A stretch of 64,000 nucleotides of DNA from NCEH01 sp040049195 (GTDB lineage: Bacteria > Pseudomonadota > Alphaproteobacteria > Rhizobiales > Xanthobacteraceae). Below, one piece after another: positions 36,155 through 45,300 of this stretch (position 1 is its first letter; each line of letters begins with the position of its first letter). Both the position numbers and the translations under genes were made by a program. A model generated the notes under the pieces. That model ran no database searches and was not told the origin of the DNA. It saw only the letters and a program-made list of their open reading frames with translations. The stretch lies in NCBI RefSeq assembly GCF_040049195.1, contig NZ_JBDZDL010000009.1; one strand, written 5' to 3'.

Positions 36155-36889
36155 TCAGACCTGGGTCAAGCCGCCATCGACACACAGGTCGATGCCGGTG
36201 ATGAAGCTGGAATCCGCGGATGCGAGGAACAAGGCGGCAGTGGCGATTTCACGCGGGCGACCAAAACGCCCGAGCGGCACCATGGCCGCCATCGCATCCT
36301 TCCAGCCCTGAGGCGCTGGCTGGGTGAACGGGGTATCGATCGGACCGGGGCTGATGACATTGACGCGGATGGCGCGATCCCTGAGTTCCATCGTCCAGCC
36401 GCGGGCAAAGGCCCGTACCGCCGCCTTGCTGGCGCTATAGACGCTGGCGCCCGCCATGCCCTTCAAATGCGCGATGGAACTGTTCAGAATGATCGAGCCA
36501 CCATCGCGAAACAACGGCAGAGCCTTCTGCACCGTAAACACCACAGCCTTCACATTGACGTCGAGCGTATGGTCGACCAGTTCGGGCGATATGCTCGCGA
36601 CCGGTTCGCCCATATGGCCGGCGCCGGCACTGACAAACAACACGTCGATATGCCCCTTCTCGGCCTTGACGGTAGCAAATAGCCGATCAAGGTCCGCGAC
36701 ATCCGAGACATCACCCTGAATGCCGGTGACGTTCTCGCCGATATAGGCGACAGCGGCATCGACGACCTCCTGTCGACGGCCGGTCACGAAGACATAGGCG
36801 CCTTCTTCGACAAAGACTTTTGCCGTTTCCAATGCCATCCCCGAGGTTCCTCCGGTGATGACGGCAACTTTTCCACTGAGCCTGGACAT
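36155..36889 (-). CDS. SDR-family oxidoreductase
   Basis: Cytoplasmic NAD(P)-dependent short-chain dehydrogenase of 244 residues. Motifs: VAVITGGTSGMALETAKVF (nucleotide-binding loop, with GMAL where most have GIG), FVSAGAGHMG (NNAG equivalent), ILNSSIAHLKG (catalytic serine), YSASKAAVRAFARGWTMEL (Tyr-x-x-x-Lys), RVNVISPGPIDTPF and LCVDGGLTQV. The start at 36889 is chosen for AGAGGG upstream and the normal N-terminus. It is divergent from a LysR gene with a 17-base palindrome between the starts, so it is the probable target of that regulator. Confidence 0.88.
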   Translation of the reverse strand: MSRLSGKVAVITGGTSGMALETAKVFVEEGAYVFVTGRRQEVVDAAVAYIGENVTGIQGDVSDVADLDRLFATVKAEKGHIDVLFVSAGAGHMGEPVASISPELVDHTLDVNVKAVVFTVQKALPLFRDGGSIILNSSIAHLKGMAGASVYSASKAAVRAFARGWTMELRDRAIRVNVISPGPIDTPFTQPAPQGWKDAMAAMVPLGRFGRPREIATAALFLASADSSFITGIDLCVDGGLTQV

Positions 36890-36989
36890 TTGGCCCTCTT
36901 TGGTTGGTCCCACGCTCTGAGATGGCTGGGACTGGGCCTTACTTACGGCCTGACCTGGGATTTCCAATTGGCGCCGAAGGAATAGCTAA

Positions 36990-37006
36990 AATTCCACCTT
37001 GGAATT
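36990..37006. promoter_or_regulatory. Palindrome in the SDR-LysR divergent promoter
   Basis: AATTCCA and its exact complement TGGAATT, separated by CCT (17 bases). Related half-sites (TTCCAAT at 36963-36969, GGAATTCC at 37001-37008, ATTCCA at 37022) lie nearby. This fits a LysR-type regulator binding site; the LysR starts 65 bases downstream and the SDR 100 bases upstream. Confidence 0.6.
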
Positions 37007-37070
37007 CCAATATTCACTTACATTCCATTTTGAGTTGATATTGCCGTCGTCGAAACAGGAGGCGGTGGCG

Positions 37071-37976
37071 GTGGACCAGCTCAAAAGAATGCGGCTGTTC
37101 GTGCGAACCGTGGAAGCCGAAAGCTTTTCACGCGCCGGGAAGGCGGAGGGCGTTGCCCAGTCAACCGTCAGCAAGGAAGTGGCGGCATTGGAAGCCCATC
37201 TGGGCACGCTGCTGATCCGGCGCAGCTCGCGTGGATTGAGCGTCACCGAGAAGGGGCAGGAATTCTACGATTTCGCGGTCGGCATGCTGGGCGATCTGGA
37301 AACGGCGGAGGCGCACCTGCGTTCGGGTGAGGTTTCCGCTAGAGGTCGGCTTCACGTGACTTGTTCGCCCGTGTTTTCCAACCGGCTAATTGCGCCGCGC
37401 CTTCCCGATCTGTTCGCCAGATATCCGGACCTGACCATAGACTTGGAGGTTTCCGAGCGCTACGTGAGCTTGATCGAGGATGGCGTCGACGTGGCTATAC
37501 GCATAGGCGAATTGCCCGATTCCAGCCTGCTCACGCGTCAGATCGGCTGCGTCGAGGCAGCGGTGGTCGCTTCGCCCGCCTATCTTGCCGAGCATGGCAC
37601 GCCCACAAGCCCGGACGATCTGGCTAGCCATAGCTGCCTGCCCTTCACCTTCCAAGGCAATTCCAAGACGTGGAAGTTCCTGGGCTCCGACGGACCCATG
37701 ATCATAACGCCCTTCGGGCCTCTGCGCACCAATGACCCTGAAAGCGTCCATTCGGCCGTACTGGCCGGGATGGGCCTGGCCCAGGGCCCCAGCTGGATGT
37801 TCGCCGACGATATCGAGACGGGGCGCCTCGTACCAGTGCTGGAAAACTACAGGCCGCGCCTCTATCCCATCCAGGCTGTGAGTTCTTCGACCCGCCGCAT
37901 GACGGGGGCGGTCAAGGTCTTCGTCGATTTCGTGGCTAACCTACTCAAGGACGAGCCATACCTGTGCCTGCGCTAG
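37071..37976 (+). CDS. LysR-family transcription regulator
   Basis: A 301-residue LysR regulator with a winged helix-turn-helix at the N-terminus: MRLFVRTVEAESFSRAGKAE, GVAQSTVSKEVAALEAHLGT and LLIRRSSRGLSVTEKGQEFY. It also has a periplasmic-binding-protein-like co-inducer domain (VTCSPVFSNRLIAPRLPDLF, VDVAIRIGELPDSSLLTRQI, and so on), as in CrgA-type members. The GTG start is chosen because AGGAGG lies eight bases upstream; ATGs at 36999 and 37089 are alternatives. It is divergent from the SDR gene at 36155, the likely target. Its stop overlaps the end of a degraded NmrA-like gene on the other strand. Confidence 0.89.
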   Translation: MDQLKRMRLFVRTVEAESFSRAGKAEGVAQSTVSKEVAALEAHLGTLLIRRSSRGLSVTEKGQEFYDFAVGMLGDLETAEAHLRSGEVSARGRLHVTCSPVFSNRLIAPRLPDLFARYPDLTIDLEVSERYVSLIEDGVDVAIRIGELPDSSLLTRQIGCVEAAVVASPAYLAEHGTPTSPDDLASHSCLPFTFQGNSKTWKFLGSDGPMIITPFGPLRTNDPESVHSAVLAGMGLAQGPSWMFADDIETGRLVPVLENYRPRLYPIQAVSSSTRRMTGAVKVFVDFVANLLKDEPYLCLR

Positions 37977-38249
37977 GGTGAATTGACGTCTGTTGGAAGC
38001 TCGCCGGCGAGCAACGCATCGAAATCGGTTTCCCGATCCGCGTCATACGCGCGCTGCAACCTTTCGCGAGAAGGACAACGACTCGGGCGTCCGGGAGGTA
38101 CCGATGACATCGAATCCATTGTCGAGCAGGGCTTCCACGGAGCTTCGACCGGCGCTCCCGCTCGCGGCCGTCACGAGTATTTTCGTCGTCTTTTTATCCT
38201 TCGTGACCGAGTCCGTTTTCGGGGCGCGGATCGCAAGCAATTCGCCCAT
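37973..38249 (-). pseudogene. NmrA/SDR-like NAD(P)-binding protein, gene remnant
   Basis: The minus strand encodes TTKILVTAASGSAGRSSVEA followed by LLDNGFDVIGTSRTPESLSF, a clear N-terminal Rossmann unit of an atypical SDR (NmrA-like). The frame then stops at KVAARV. One frame over, it continues DADRETDFDALLAGELPTDV and ends at 37973, where the LysR gene ends on the other strand. So only about 90 of the usual 250-300 residues remain, with one frameshift. Probably eroded by the same rearrangements that affected neighbouring genes. Confidence 0.55.
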
Positions 38250-38295
38250 GCGGGCACCGATCAGCTCGAAGGTGCCGCATGGGACGAGCGCGATA

Positions 38296-39261
38296 TCAGG
38301 CGCGGAGAAACGCCAGCAGATCGGCGTTTAACCGGTCCTTGTCGACGTGCAGCAAGCCGTGCGATCCGCCCTCATAGACAACGAGCTTGGCGTGCGGGAT
38401 GAGCTTGGCGGTCAGTTTCGCGGAAATCTCGAGCGGGACGATCTGATCGTCGCTGCCATGCACGACCAGCGCGGGTACGGTGATCTTCCCGAGGTCCTCG
38501 CGGAAGTCGGTTTCGGAAAAGGCGCCGAGCGCATGGTAGGCGGCGAGCAAGCCGGTCGCCTGGCCCTGCCGCCAGTAATTCTGCCGCAAGCCTTCCGAGA
38601 CATGCGCGCCCGACCGGTTGAAGCTGTAATAGGGCATGGTGACGTCGAGGTTCCACTGTGACCTGTTGGCCTGGACTGCGGCCCGGAAGCTGTCGAACAA
38701 CTCCTTGGGCGCGCCGTTCGGATTGGTCTCGGTCTTGAGCAGGAAAGGCGTCACCGCGGAGATGAAGGCGACCTTGGCGACGCGGCCCTGGCCGTGACGG
38801 GCGACGTAGCGAGCGACCTCGCCGCCACCCATCGAATGGCCGATGAATGTCGCATCGTGAAGATCCAAAGCCTCCACCAGCTCCGCGAGATCATCGGCGA
38901 AGGTGTCATAGTCATAGCCGGCCGCAGGCTGGCTCGACCGTCCGAAGCCACGCCGGTCGTGGGCGATGACGCGATATCCGCTCTGCTGGAGGAAGAACAT
39001 CTGATCCTCCCAGGCGTCGGATGAGAGCGGATAGCCGTGGCTGAACACGACGGCCGGCCCCGAGCCCCAGTCCTTGAAGTACAGGCTGGTGCCGTCTCTC
39101 AGGGTCAGCCGGTCGGCCGTCGGCTTGCCGGTATTTGCGGGCGAGCGGCTTTTTGCATTGGCTGCGCCGGCGCCGGCGGCAGCGAGGCCGACGCCTGCTG
39201 CGGCGACCCCTTTCAGGAGGCTGCGGCGGGAAGCGCGATCAGGGGTCGAGATCATGGACAT
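38296..39261 (-). CDS. Tat-exported alpha/beta hydrolase (chloroperoxidase-like)
   Basis: Alpha/beta-hydrolase of 321 residues, similar to non-heme chloroperoxidases/arylesterases. The twin-arginine signal is RASRRSLLKGVAAAGVGLAA. Catalytic features: VVFSHGYPLSSDAWEDQ (oxyanion), DRRGFGRSSQP, the nucleophile GHSMGGGEVARYV, acid residue VHGSDDQIVPL and histidine YEGGSHGLLHVDKD. A second ATG six bases inside is possible. GGAG lies about nine bases before the chosen start. It is on the same strand as the amidase fragment upstream (gap about 100 bases). Confidence 0.87.
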   Translation of the reverse strand: MSMISTPDRASRRSLLKGVAAAGVGLAAAGAGAANAKSRSPANTGKPTADRLTLRDGTSLYFKDWGSGPAVVFSHGYPLSSDAWEDQMFFLQQSGYRVIAHDRRGFGRSSQPAAGYDYDTFADDLAELVEALDLHDATFIGHSMGGGEVARYVARHGQGRVAKVAFISAVTPFLLKTETNPNGAPKELFDSFRAAVQANRSQWNLDVTMPYYSFNRSGAHVSEGLRQNYWRQGQATGLLAAYHALGAFSETDFREDLGKITVPALVVHGSDDQIVPLEISAKLTAKLIPHAKLVVYEGGSHGLLHVDKDRLNADLLAFLRA

Positions 39262-39359
39262 GGGGGAACTCCGGGTCAGGCCGCTTGCTGCGGCGTGGTG
39301 ATGGGCAGTGGAGAGAGGGTAGCGGGCGGCGTTCCGCCGCCCGGAAGTGTCGGCTGGAT

Positions 39360-40142
39360 TCAGAGCGGCGGGCGCCGATCGCCGAGCCCGCCCTTGCGCT
39401 CGATCATCGCGCCGAGCCGCAGCAGCGTTGCCTCGTCCAGCCATCTGCCGACGAGCTGGATGCCGATCGGCAGCTGTTCCGAACTGAAGGCGTAGGGGAC
39501 CGACAGGGCCGGGAGCCCTGCCAGGTTGAACGGAGAGGTCGCCGCCATGACGTGGGTCCAGGGAACCGTCACGCCATTGACGGTCAGTTCCTGAAGGGCG
39601 TGCGGCGGGGCCGTCATTGGGTTCACCGGCGTCAGCAGCACATCATATTTCTCGAAGAAGCCCGCAAAGGCGGAACGGAGCCTCTCCGCTTCAACATGCG
39701 CCGCCGCGAAATCGGCGAAGCTCGGATCCGAAAGCGCGACGACCCCGGCACCCACGGTGTGCAGCTCATTTTCCCGACCGGCGGCGAGAATCTTGATGGA
39801 CGGCACGATCTCGCCATAGACCAGCGTGGCGAGCGCCCCGAACGCGTTGGCGATGAAGGGCAACGTCACTTCCTCGACCTCGCATCCGAAGCCGGCAAGC
39901 TGGTTCGCGGCCGCGGCCACCGCAGCGGTGATCTCGGGATCTACAGGCGCAAAGGCCGCGTCCGACACCCATCCGACTCGGAGGGCCCGACCGGCGATCC
40001 GGACACTGTCCGGCGCCGCATCCCGGGCATGGATGGCATAGCCGTCGATCCCGTCCGGCCCCTCGAACAGTCTGCAGCGCAACGCCTCGCGCTCAAGAGG
40101 ATGTCGCAGCCGATTGTGAGTGTTCATCAATGAAGCAAGCAT
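39360..40142 (-). pseudogene. Amidase (amidase signature family), C-terminal half only
   Basis: From about residue 20 (CRLFEGPDGIDGYAIHARDA) the protein matches the second half of amidase-signature enzymes: LRVGWVSDAAFAPVDPEITA, YDVLLTPVNPMTAPP, and ATSPFNLAGLPALSVPYAFS with the family's C-terminal substrate region, then LPIGIQLVGRWLDEATLL. The catalytic Ser-cisSer-Lys core and the GGSS(G)-rich signature, which lie in the first half, are absent, and no matching sequence is found upstream. The gene is a 5'-truncated relic without catalytic residues. Confidence 0.72.
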
Positions 40143-40674
40143 TGGTCAAGACATCGGCGTTCATCCAGCGGATCGATGACGCCACTGGCGAAACGGGCAT
40201 AGAATCCGCGCTCCAAGAAATCGCTGATCTGATTCCCGAAAACTGGACCGTTTGAAGCTAGAGTTTTCCGCGCCATGATCCCTTGGCTGCTCGGCCAGTA
40301 CGACAACGGCGTCGGCTTCGCCCAGCGCCGCATCCTGCAGGTCTGACGACACTGCTCTCGTCAGCGCCGAGCTCGCCATGGATGAACAGGACGCATTGAT
40401 CCAGGCCTGCAGAGCGGGAGGGGTACAACAGCGCGGCCAATCGGGCTCCGGCGTGTTGAGTAAGCCCTCGATATTAATACCGAAGTTGCAGGAATGGTCG
40501 AGGGTCACCCCAGTAGGCACTACCGGTCACTCAGCCGCTGACCAAGTCTCTAGAGGGGACTTCTGAGGTCTTTTACAAAAACCATCTCGTAATGTGAGGG
40601 TGCCCGAACAAGGGCCCAAGTGCTTCTCAACGGGGAAGCGAACGATCGGGAATTTGCACAATCTTTAATTGAAA
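40143..40674. other. Intergenic junction, left edge of the accessory island
   Basis: About 530 bases between the truncated amidase and the repeated 3' tail at 40675. Short minus-strand frames are present (for example 40161-40520) but have no family pattern. This is where ordinary chromosomal DNA gives way to the tRNA-linked accessory island, and the amidase truncation point near 40090 may be part of the same event. Confidence 0.4.
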
Positions 40675-40725
40675 TGGCGCACCGCGCCGGGCGATGATGA
40701 GAACTATGTCTACGCCATAGCCCTC
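40675..40725 (+). repeat. Diverged 3' gene tail, left copy, flanking the defence operon
   Basis: Read on the plus strand this encodes WRTAPGDDENYVYAIAL, then a leucine codon and a stop at 40729-40731. The copy at 48842-48892 is the same length and encodes WRAVPGEEDSYVYAIAL and a stop. Of 51 bases 40 are identical, and most differences are at third codon positions, so both derive from one coding sequence under protein-level constraint. The gene body is absent at both places. The 8.1 kb between them holds the AbiE-AbiJ-STAND operon. Confidence 0.6.
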
Positions 40726-40727
40726 CT

Positions 40728-42230
40728 TTAACCCCGCGCCTGCACCTCGGCAATCTCCGGAAGAAGGGTCACCGCCTCAGGGACACCGAAATCGGCAAGC
40801 TGGCTTGCAAGGCGGCGGAAACGCTCGATAGCGGTGATACGGCCGGATGCCGGGGTCGCGCCCCAGATCGTGGCCAAGGGTCGGCCGCAGTGGCGTCCTG
40901 CCCCACCCCGGAGACGCTCGCGAAGATCTGAAGTCAAACGCGCTGCCATGATCTGCTCCAGCCAGCCGAGCGCGGGGTCAGTGCTGAATGCGGCTGGCGC
41001 CTGAGAGACCAGAGCAGACACCACCGGCGGCGCCACCTCGAAGGCTGCACAGACCTCGACCCATTCGCCGATGAGTGGCGCGAAACTTGCGGCATACTGC
41101 CAGTTTGGCTCAAACACCGGCCGGCCATAGGAGCAGAAGCCTGCGGCATCGAGCGCGCGTGATCGACGATATTCGCGGTGCGCGGCCATGCCGTCGAAGG
41201 CAATCGAAGCCGCAGCGCGCCAGACAGCTGCAAATTCGTCATCGATCGGCCGGTTCGCATCGAACCGTTGGGTGGCATAGGCGTCGAGGAAAGAGTCGAG
41301 GACTTCCATCCGCGTTTCCTCGTCTTCAATGGCTCCGATGGGTGCCACCAGATCAGCGACGACGCGTCCGGCAGGAACCCAATGGGCAATCCGGCCCATG
41401 AAGGCGCCGAGCGCTTGCTCCCAGTCCATCCGCCGATCGCCGGAATCCCAGCTGCCAGGCGGCGGCTCCTGCCCGTCGGCGAAGGAGCGCAGCCATTCAA
41501 TCGAGGCATGGGCAAAACGGCACAACCGATCGCGCAATTCCGGGACCGCGAGAAGGGCCGAAAGGTCGTATTGGCGCAGAATCGACGCCGCGCGATACGT
41601 GTCGAACTGCTGATCGATATCGCCATGAGGATAGAAGCCCTGGCTCGCCGTGACGAACGGTGCTGGAATAGGTGGAGGCGCCGGAAGGTCGCAGAACTCT
41701 TCGTTAGCCAATTGATCGGCGATCGCCGTGATCGCGCGATCGGCCCGCGCCGCTCGATCGGTGCGCAACCATTGTTCAAGATCCCCGCCCCATTGGCGCC
41801 AACTGAACAGAAAACTATCTGTGAGAGCGGCAAGACCCGCGGCGGCAGCCTGAGGCCGCGCTTCCGCAAACGGCGCGATTCCTTCGATACTCGCCTTGGC
41901 CACGTCCCGGAACGGACTGGAGACCAGCCTCAACCACGCTTCAGTCTCGCCAGACCCCGCGATGCCGCGCCCAACCAGTGCCGCAAGACCGCGTCCGGCA
42001 TTGGCCAGCGGATCGTCCGCCATGGACGTCTCTTCATAGTGGATGCCTGTAGACCACGGATCGAGCGCCGCCGCGCGCCCCACGACTGAGCGTGCCCAGT
42101 CGCCATGCTCGGCGAGCAACGCGTCGTCGCCTGCTGTGAGCAGTGACGCTGCAATCGCCGCGACGGCCTGCGCGCGCATAGTGATTTCGACATCGAACGT
42201 TACGCTGTCGAAGAGCTGCGGGTGATCCAA
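40728..42230 (-). CDS. C-terminal part of the giant STAND protein, separated by an in-frame TGA
   Basis: A 500-residue helical protein without a recognised domain. It is in the same reading frame as the 1,177-residue STAND gene upstream: after that gene's TGA (42303-42305) the frame continues for 24 sense codons (FGRSRGATSTDGTPIAEVIP and on) to the TTG called as the start here, with no further stop until 40728. No ribosome-binding site is evident before the TTG. I infer this is the sensor/C-terminal region of a protein originally about 1,700 residues long. Whether it is made by readthrough, by internal initiation or not at all is unknown. Its stop codon overlaps the repeated tail at 40675 on the other strand. 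Confidence 0.62.
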   Translation of the reverse strand: MDHPQLFDSVTFDVEITMRAQAVAAIAASLLTAGDDALLAEHGDWARSVVGRAAALDPWSTGIHYEETSMADDPLANAGRGLAALVGRGIAGSGETEAWLRLVSSPFRDVAKASIEGIAPFAEARPQAAAAGLAALTDSFLFSWRQWGGDLEQWLRTDRAARADRAITAIADQLANEEFCDLPAPPPIPAPFVTASQGFYPHGDIDQQFDTYRAASILRQYDLSALLAVPELRDRLCRFAHASIEWLRSFADGQEPPPGSWDSGDRRMDWEQALGAFMGRIAHWVPAGRVVADLVAPIGAIEDEETRMEVLDSFLDAYATQRFDANRPIDDEFAAVWRAAASIAFDGMAAHREYRRSRALDAAGFCSYGRPVFEPNWQYAASFAPLIGEWVEVCAAFEVAPPVVSALVSQAPAAFSTDPALGWLEQIMAARLTSDLRERLRGGAGRHCGRPLATIWGATPASGRITAIERFRRLASQLADFGVPEAVTLLPEIAEVQARG

Positions 42231-42302
42231 GCTGATCGCTAGCGGAATGACCTCAGCGATGGGCGTCCCGTCAGTCGACGTAGCCCCGCGCGAGCGGCCG
42301 AA

Positions 42303-45300
42303 TCACCAGTCGAGCAACGGGCTGGTGGCATTGAGAGTCTGCTGCTGCTCGTTGACCTCGGCGGCGCGCCCCTGCAGATGTTCTGGAACGATGTAGTGCA
42401 TGGCGAACCAGCTACGATCCTCGGCGACCTGCAATTGCCAATTCTCGGGATTGGCTTGCGACCGGTACGTTTCGAGGCGTTCAGCCAGCTCGCCGTCTTG
42501 GTCCCCAAGCAACTCCTCGAAGTCGGCGAGATCGGCCACCTGCCAGTTCGCCGCCGCCGCTGCGAAAGTCGCCTTACTCGTTTCGTCTCCCAGCACGTGA
42601 AGCTGTGCCACCAGCCCCTGGAGCAGCGGGCGCTGACGCTGGCGGCGCTTGAGCAACTTGAACACATCGGCCCGATTGTCCTCGTCCCCAAGGTTCCAGC
42701 CAATCCCATAGACGGAGGGACGTTGGTCTTCCATCCAGCGCGCCAGATCGTAAAACCACAGGCGCGGCGCGCACATCATCGGCAGCATGACCGCGAGGTC
42801 TGCTTGCACGAGACTACGGTCGATACCGGCGGCGATCACGGGTCCTGCGATGGCTACCAACGGCCCAGCGCGAAGGGTCTTGGTGATCAGTTCAGCGAGC
42901 GGACGGCCTAGCGCGACCTGCGCGGCTAGCCATTGATCGGCCGCCAGCAACAGCGATGTCAGAATATGCGGCCCAAGAATGCCGCGCGACCATTTGAAGA
43001 CGTGCTGGTCTCCCCAGAGGTCAAGCGGGCCATCGGGCAGATCGAGCCGAATTGGCCGCGGCGTGAGGCCGCGCGCCTGCTGCTGCAAGCACCATTGCTC
43101 ACTCGCGACGCTGCAAAATTGCCCGAGCAGTCCGAGCGCAGCGTCTTCGTCAGCAGCGAATAGCGCGTCGAACCCCGCCCGTCCCGGAGCACTCGGGAAG
43201 AGCCCGGATGTGTCACGCAGGCCATAACCACGCGATACGGCTAGGCTCGAGCCGAATGGTTCATCCCGGCGCTCGAAGATCATCGTCCGAGCAACGAGCT
43301 CGGCGAATAACCTTGGCTCGAGCCGGGGAAGGATGCCCGGCGAGATGACGACGGCTTCGGTATGATGGGCTCTGCTTGAGGACAGCAGACGTTCGAGATA
43401 GAGGCGCGCCACCTCGGGCGCAGCGTCGGAACCATGGGTTACCACAAGGCGAAGCAGCCCCGCCGGATCGCGCTTGCCGTCATCAAGCCCCAGCTCCGCA
43501 AGGCGCCGGTCCCGTTCCTCACGCTGGTCCCAGCCCAATGCTTCGGCTGCATCGGCCGTGGCCAGCCACGCGCCAATCTGCTCAACGGCATGCCGGCTGA
43601 TCTGCCAAGGATGGACGGGTTTTCGCAGCCAAAACAGTGTGAGCCTGCTCAACACCGGGGCGAGTCTCTGCGGCCAGCGACGCCAACGCTGAACGGACCA
43701 CGACATGAAGGCCGGCCAGGCCGGCCAGCGCGGCACCTGATGGCGCCGGGCGATCGCCGCACGCGCCGCGGCATCAGCTTCGGGATAGGCCTTACCGGCT
43801 AGAATATCAGGGTGCGGCTGAAGTTCGAAGCTCGTAAGCGTGTCAGCTAGTTCGCGCATCAGTGCGGTATCATCGGCGAGCAGCTCGGGTTCGATGCGAT
43901 CGAGCAGGCTCGCAGCGCGCGGCGAATGGAGCGGTGCGACCAGCACCTGACGTGCCCAGACCGGATCGAGATCGGAATCGTCGCGCAGCAGCGCATGGAG
44001 CGCACGCCACGCTGCAGCACCTTCAGCGTCAACCGCGATTTCGGCCACCAAGCGGACAGCGCGCAGCCACGCCAGCGGTTGACGCGCGGATTTCAACAGT
44101 GATGGCAAGGCCGAGCGCTGCGCATCGAGCGCCCGGGCGATCGCCCAGTCCTCGTAGATGTCATGGGTGAAATACACGACATCGCGATAGGGCGGCTCAG
44201 CGAGCGTGCCCTCCGATACGAGCGCTGTGAGGCCAAGCGCAATCCCACCCTTCGGCAGACCGCCGAAAGGCTGACCGAGGCGCGTCTGGGCAACGGTTCG
44301 CAGCGCCGTGTCGCGATGAGGATCGGGCGGTGACGCCAGGCCGCCGCGCGTGGCCCAAGCCTGCATCAGATCGAGTTCGGAGGATGCCCCGGCCTCCGAG
44401 GGCCGGGCCGCGATCTGCGCGATGAAGAAGAGATTCTTGTTGAGTTCGCCATAGCCCTGGCGCGCGAGCATCATCTGCAGGTGCGGGAACCGTTCGCCAA
44501 GGAGGCGCAGCTCATCGGCATCCGGTGCGTTGACGGCGAACCGCAGTAGGTCCGGCATGTTGGCGAGAGCAGCGACGTCGGGGCCGGCCAAGTCGCGCGA
44601 CGAAACGAGGAAACGCCATCTTGCTGCAGTCGGCGAGCGCGCGATGGCCGCCAGCAGATCATTGAGGATACCAACGGACTGGCTGTCCTGAATGCGATCG
44701 AGCCCGTCGATCACCAGCAGAGCCTCGCCGGAAGCCGCAAGCGCTTCAACCAGCGCCGGCAGGTCGGTGGAGAGTTGCAGACTCGGCGCGTAAGCGGGCC
44801 AGGTCGCCGCCGAGAGTCGGTCATGTTTGAGTACGATCCGGCCGTGCCCCCGATCAGCGGCCTCCTCGGTAAGGCGCTTGAGGATAGCCGACTTGCCGCT
44901 GCCTGCAGCGCCGCCCAGCCGAATATTCCGACCCTCCGCGAGCTGCGCGGACAATTGCGTCGTGGAATTGGCGCGGGGGAGCCGAAAGCCGAGAATATCG
45001 TCGCGAATGCTGGCTAGGGCCAGTTCGGCCTCCCGGTCCAGTCTGGCAAGACAGGGCGCGAGCCGTTCCTGCGCCGAGAATGTGAACCGATCGGCAAGTT
45101 CGCGCGCGAGAATCGATCTATCTAGTGCCCCCGCCACGCGAGCAGCGTCGGCGGCAATATGGTCAAGCTCCCGCAACAAGTCGGGAGCCAACGCGGGATC
45201 GGACAGGGCGCGCTCAAGGTTTCGCAACGCCCAGTGCTCGTGCAGCGACCCCGCTTCCTCGATATCGGCAACTATGAGCGAGAATCGCTTGAGCAGCTCC

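Noticed and set aside
42303..42305. TGA in the STAND gene as a selenocysteine codon
   Set aside because: The context is not a redox motif and I see no SECIS-like hairpin directly downstream; nonsense mutation or ordinary readthrough is more likely.
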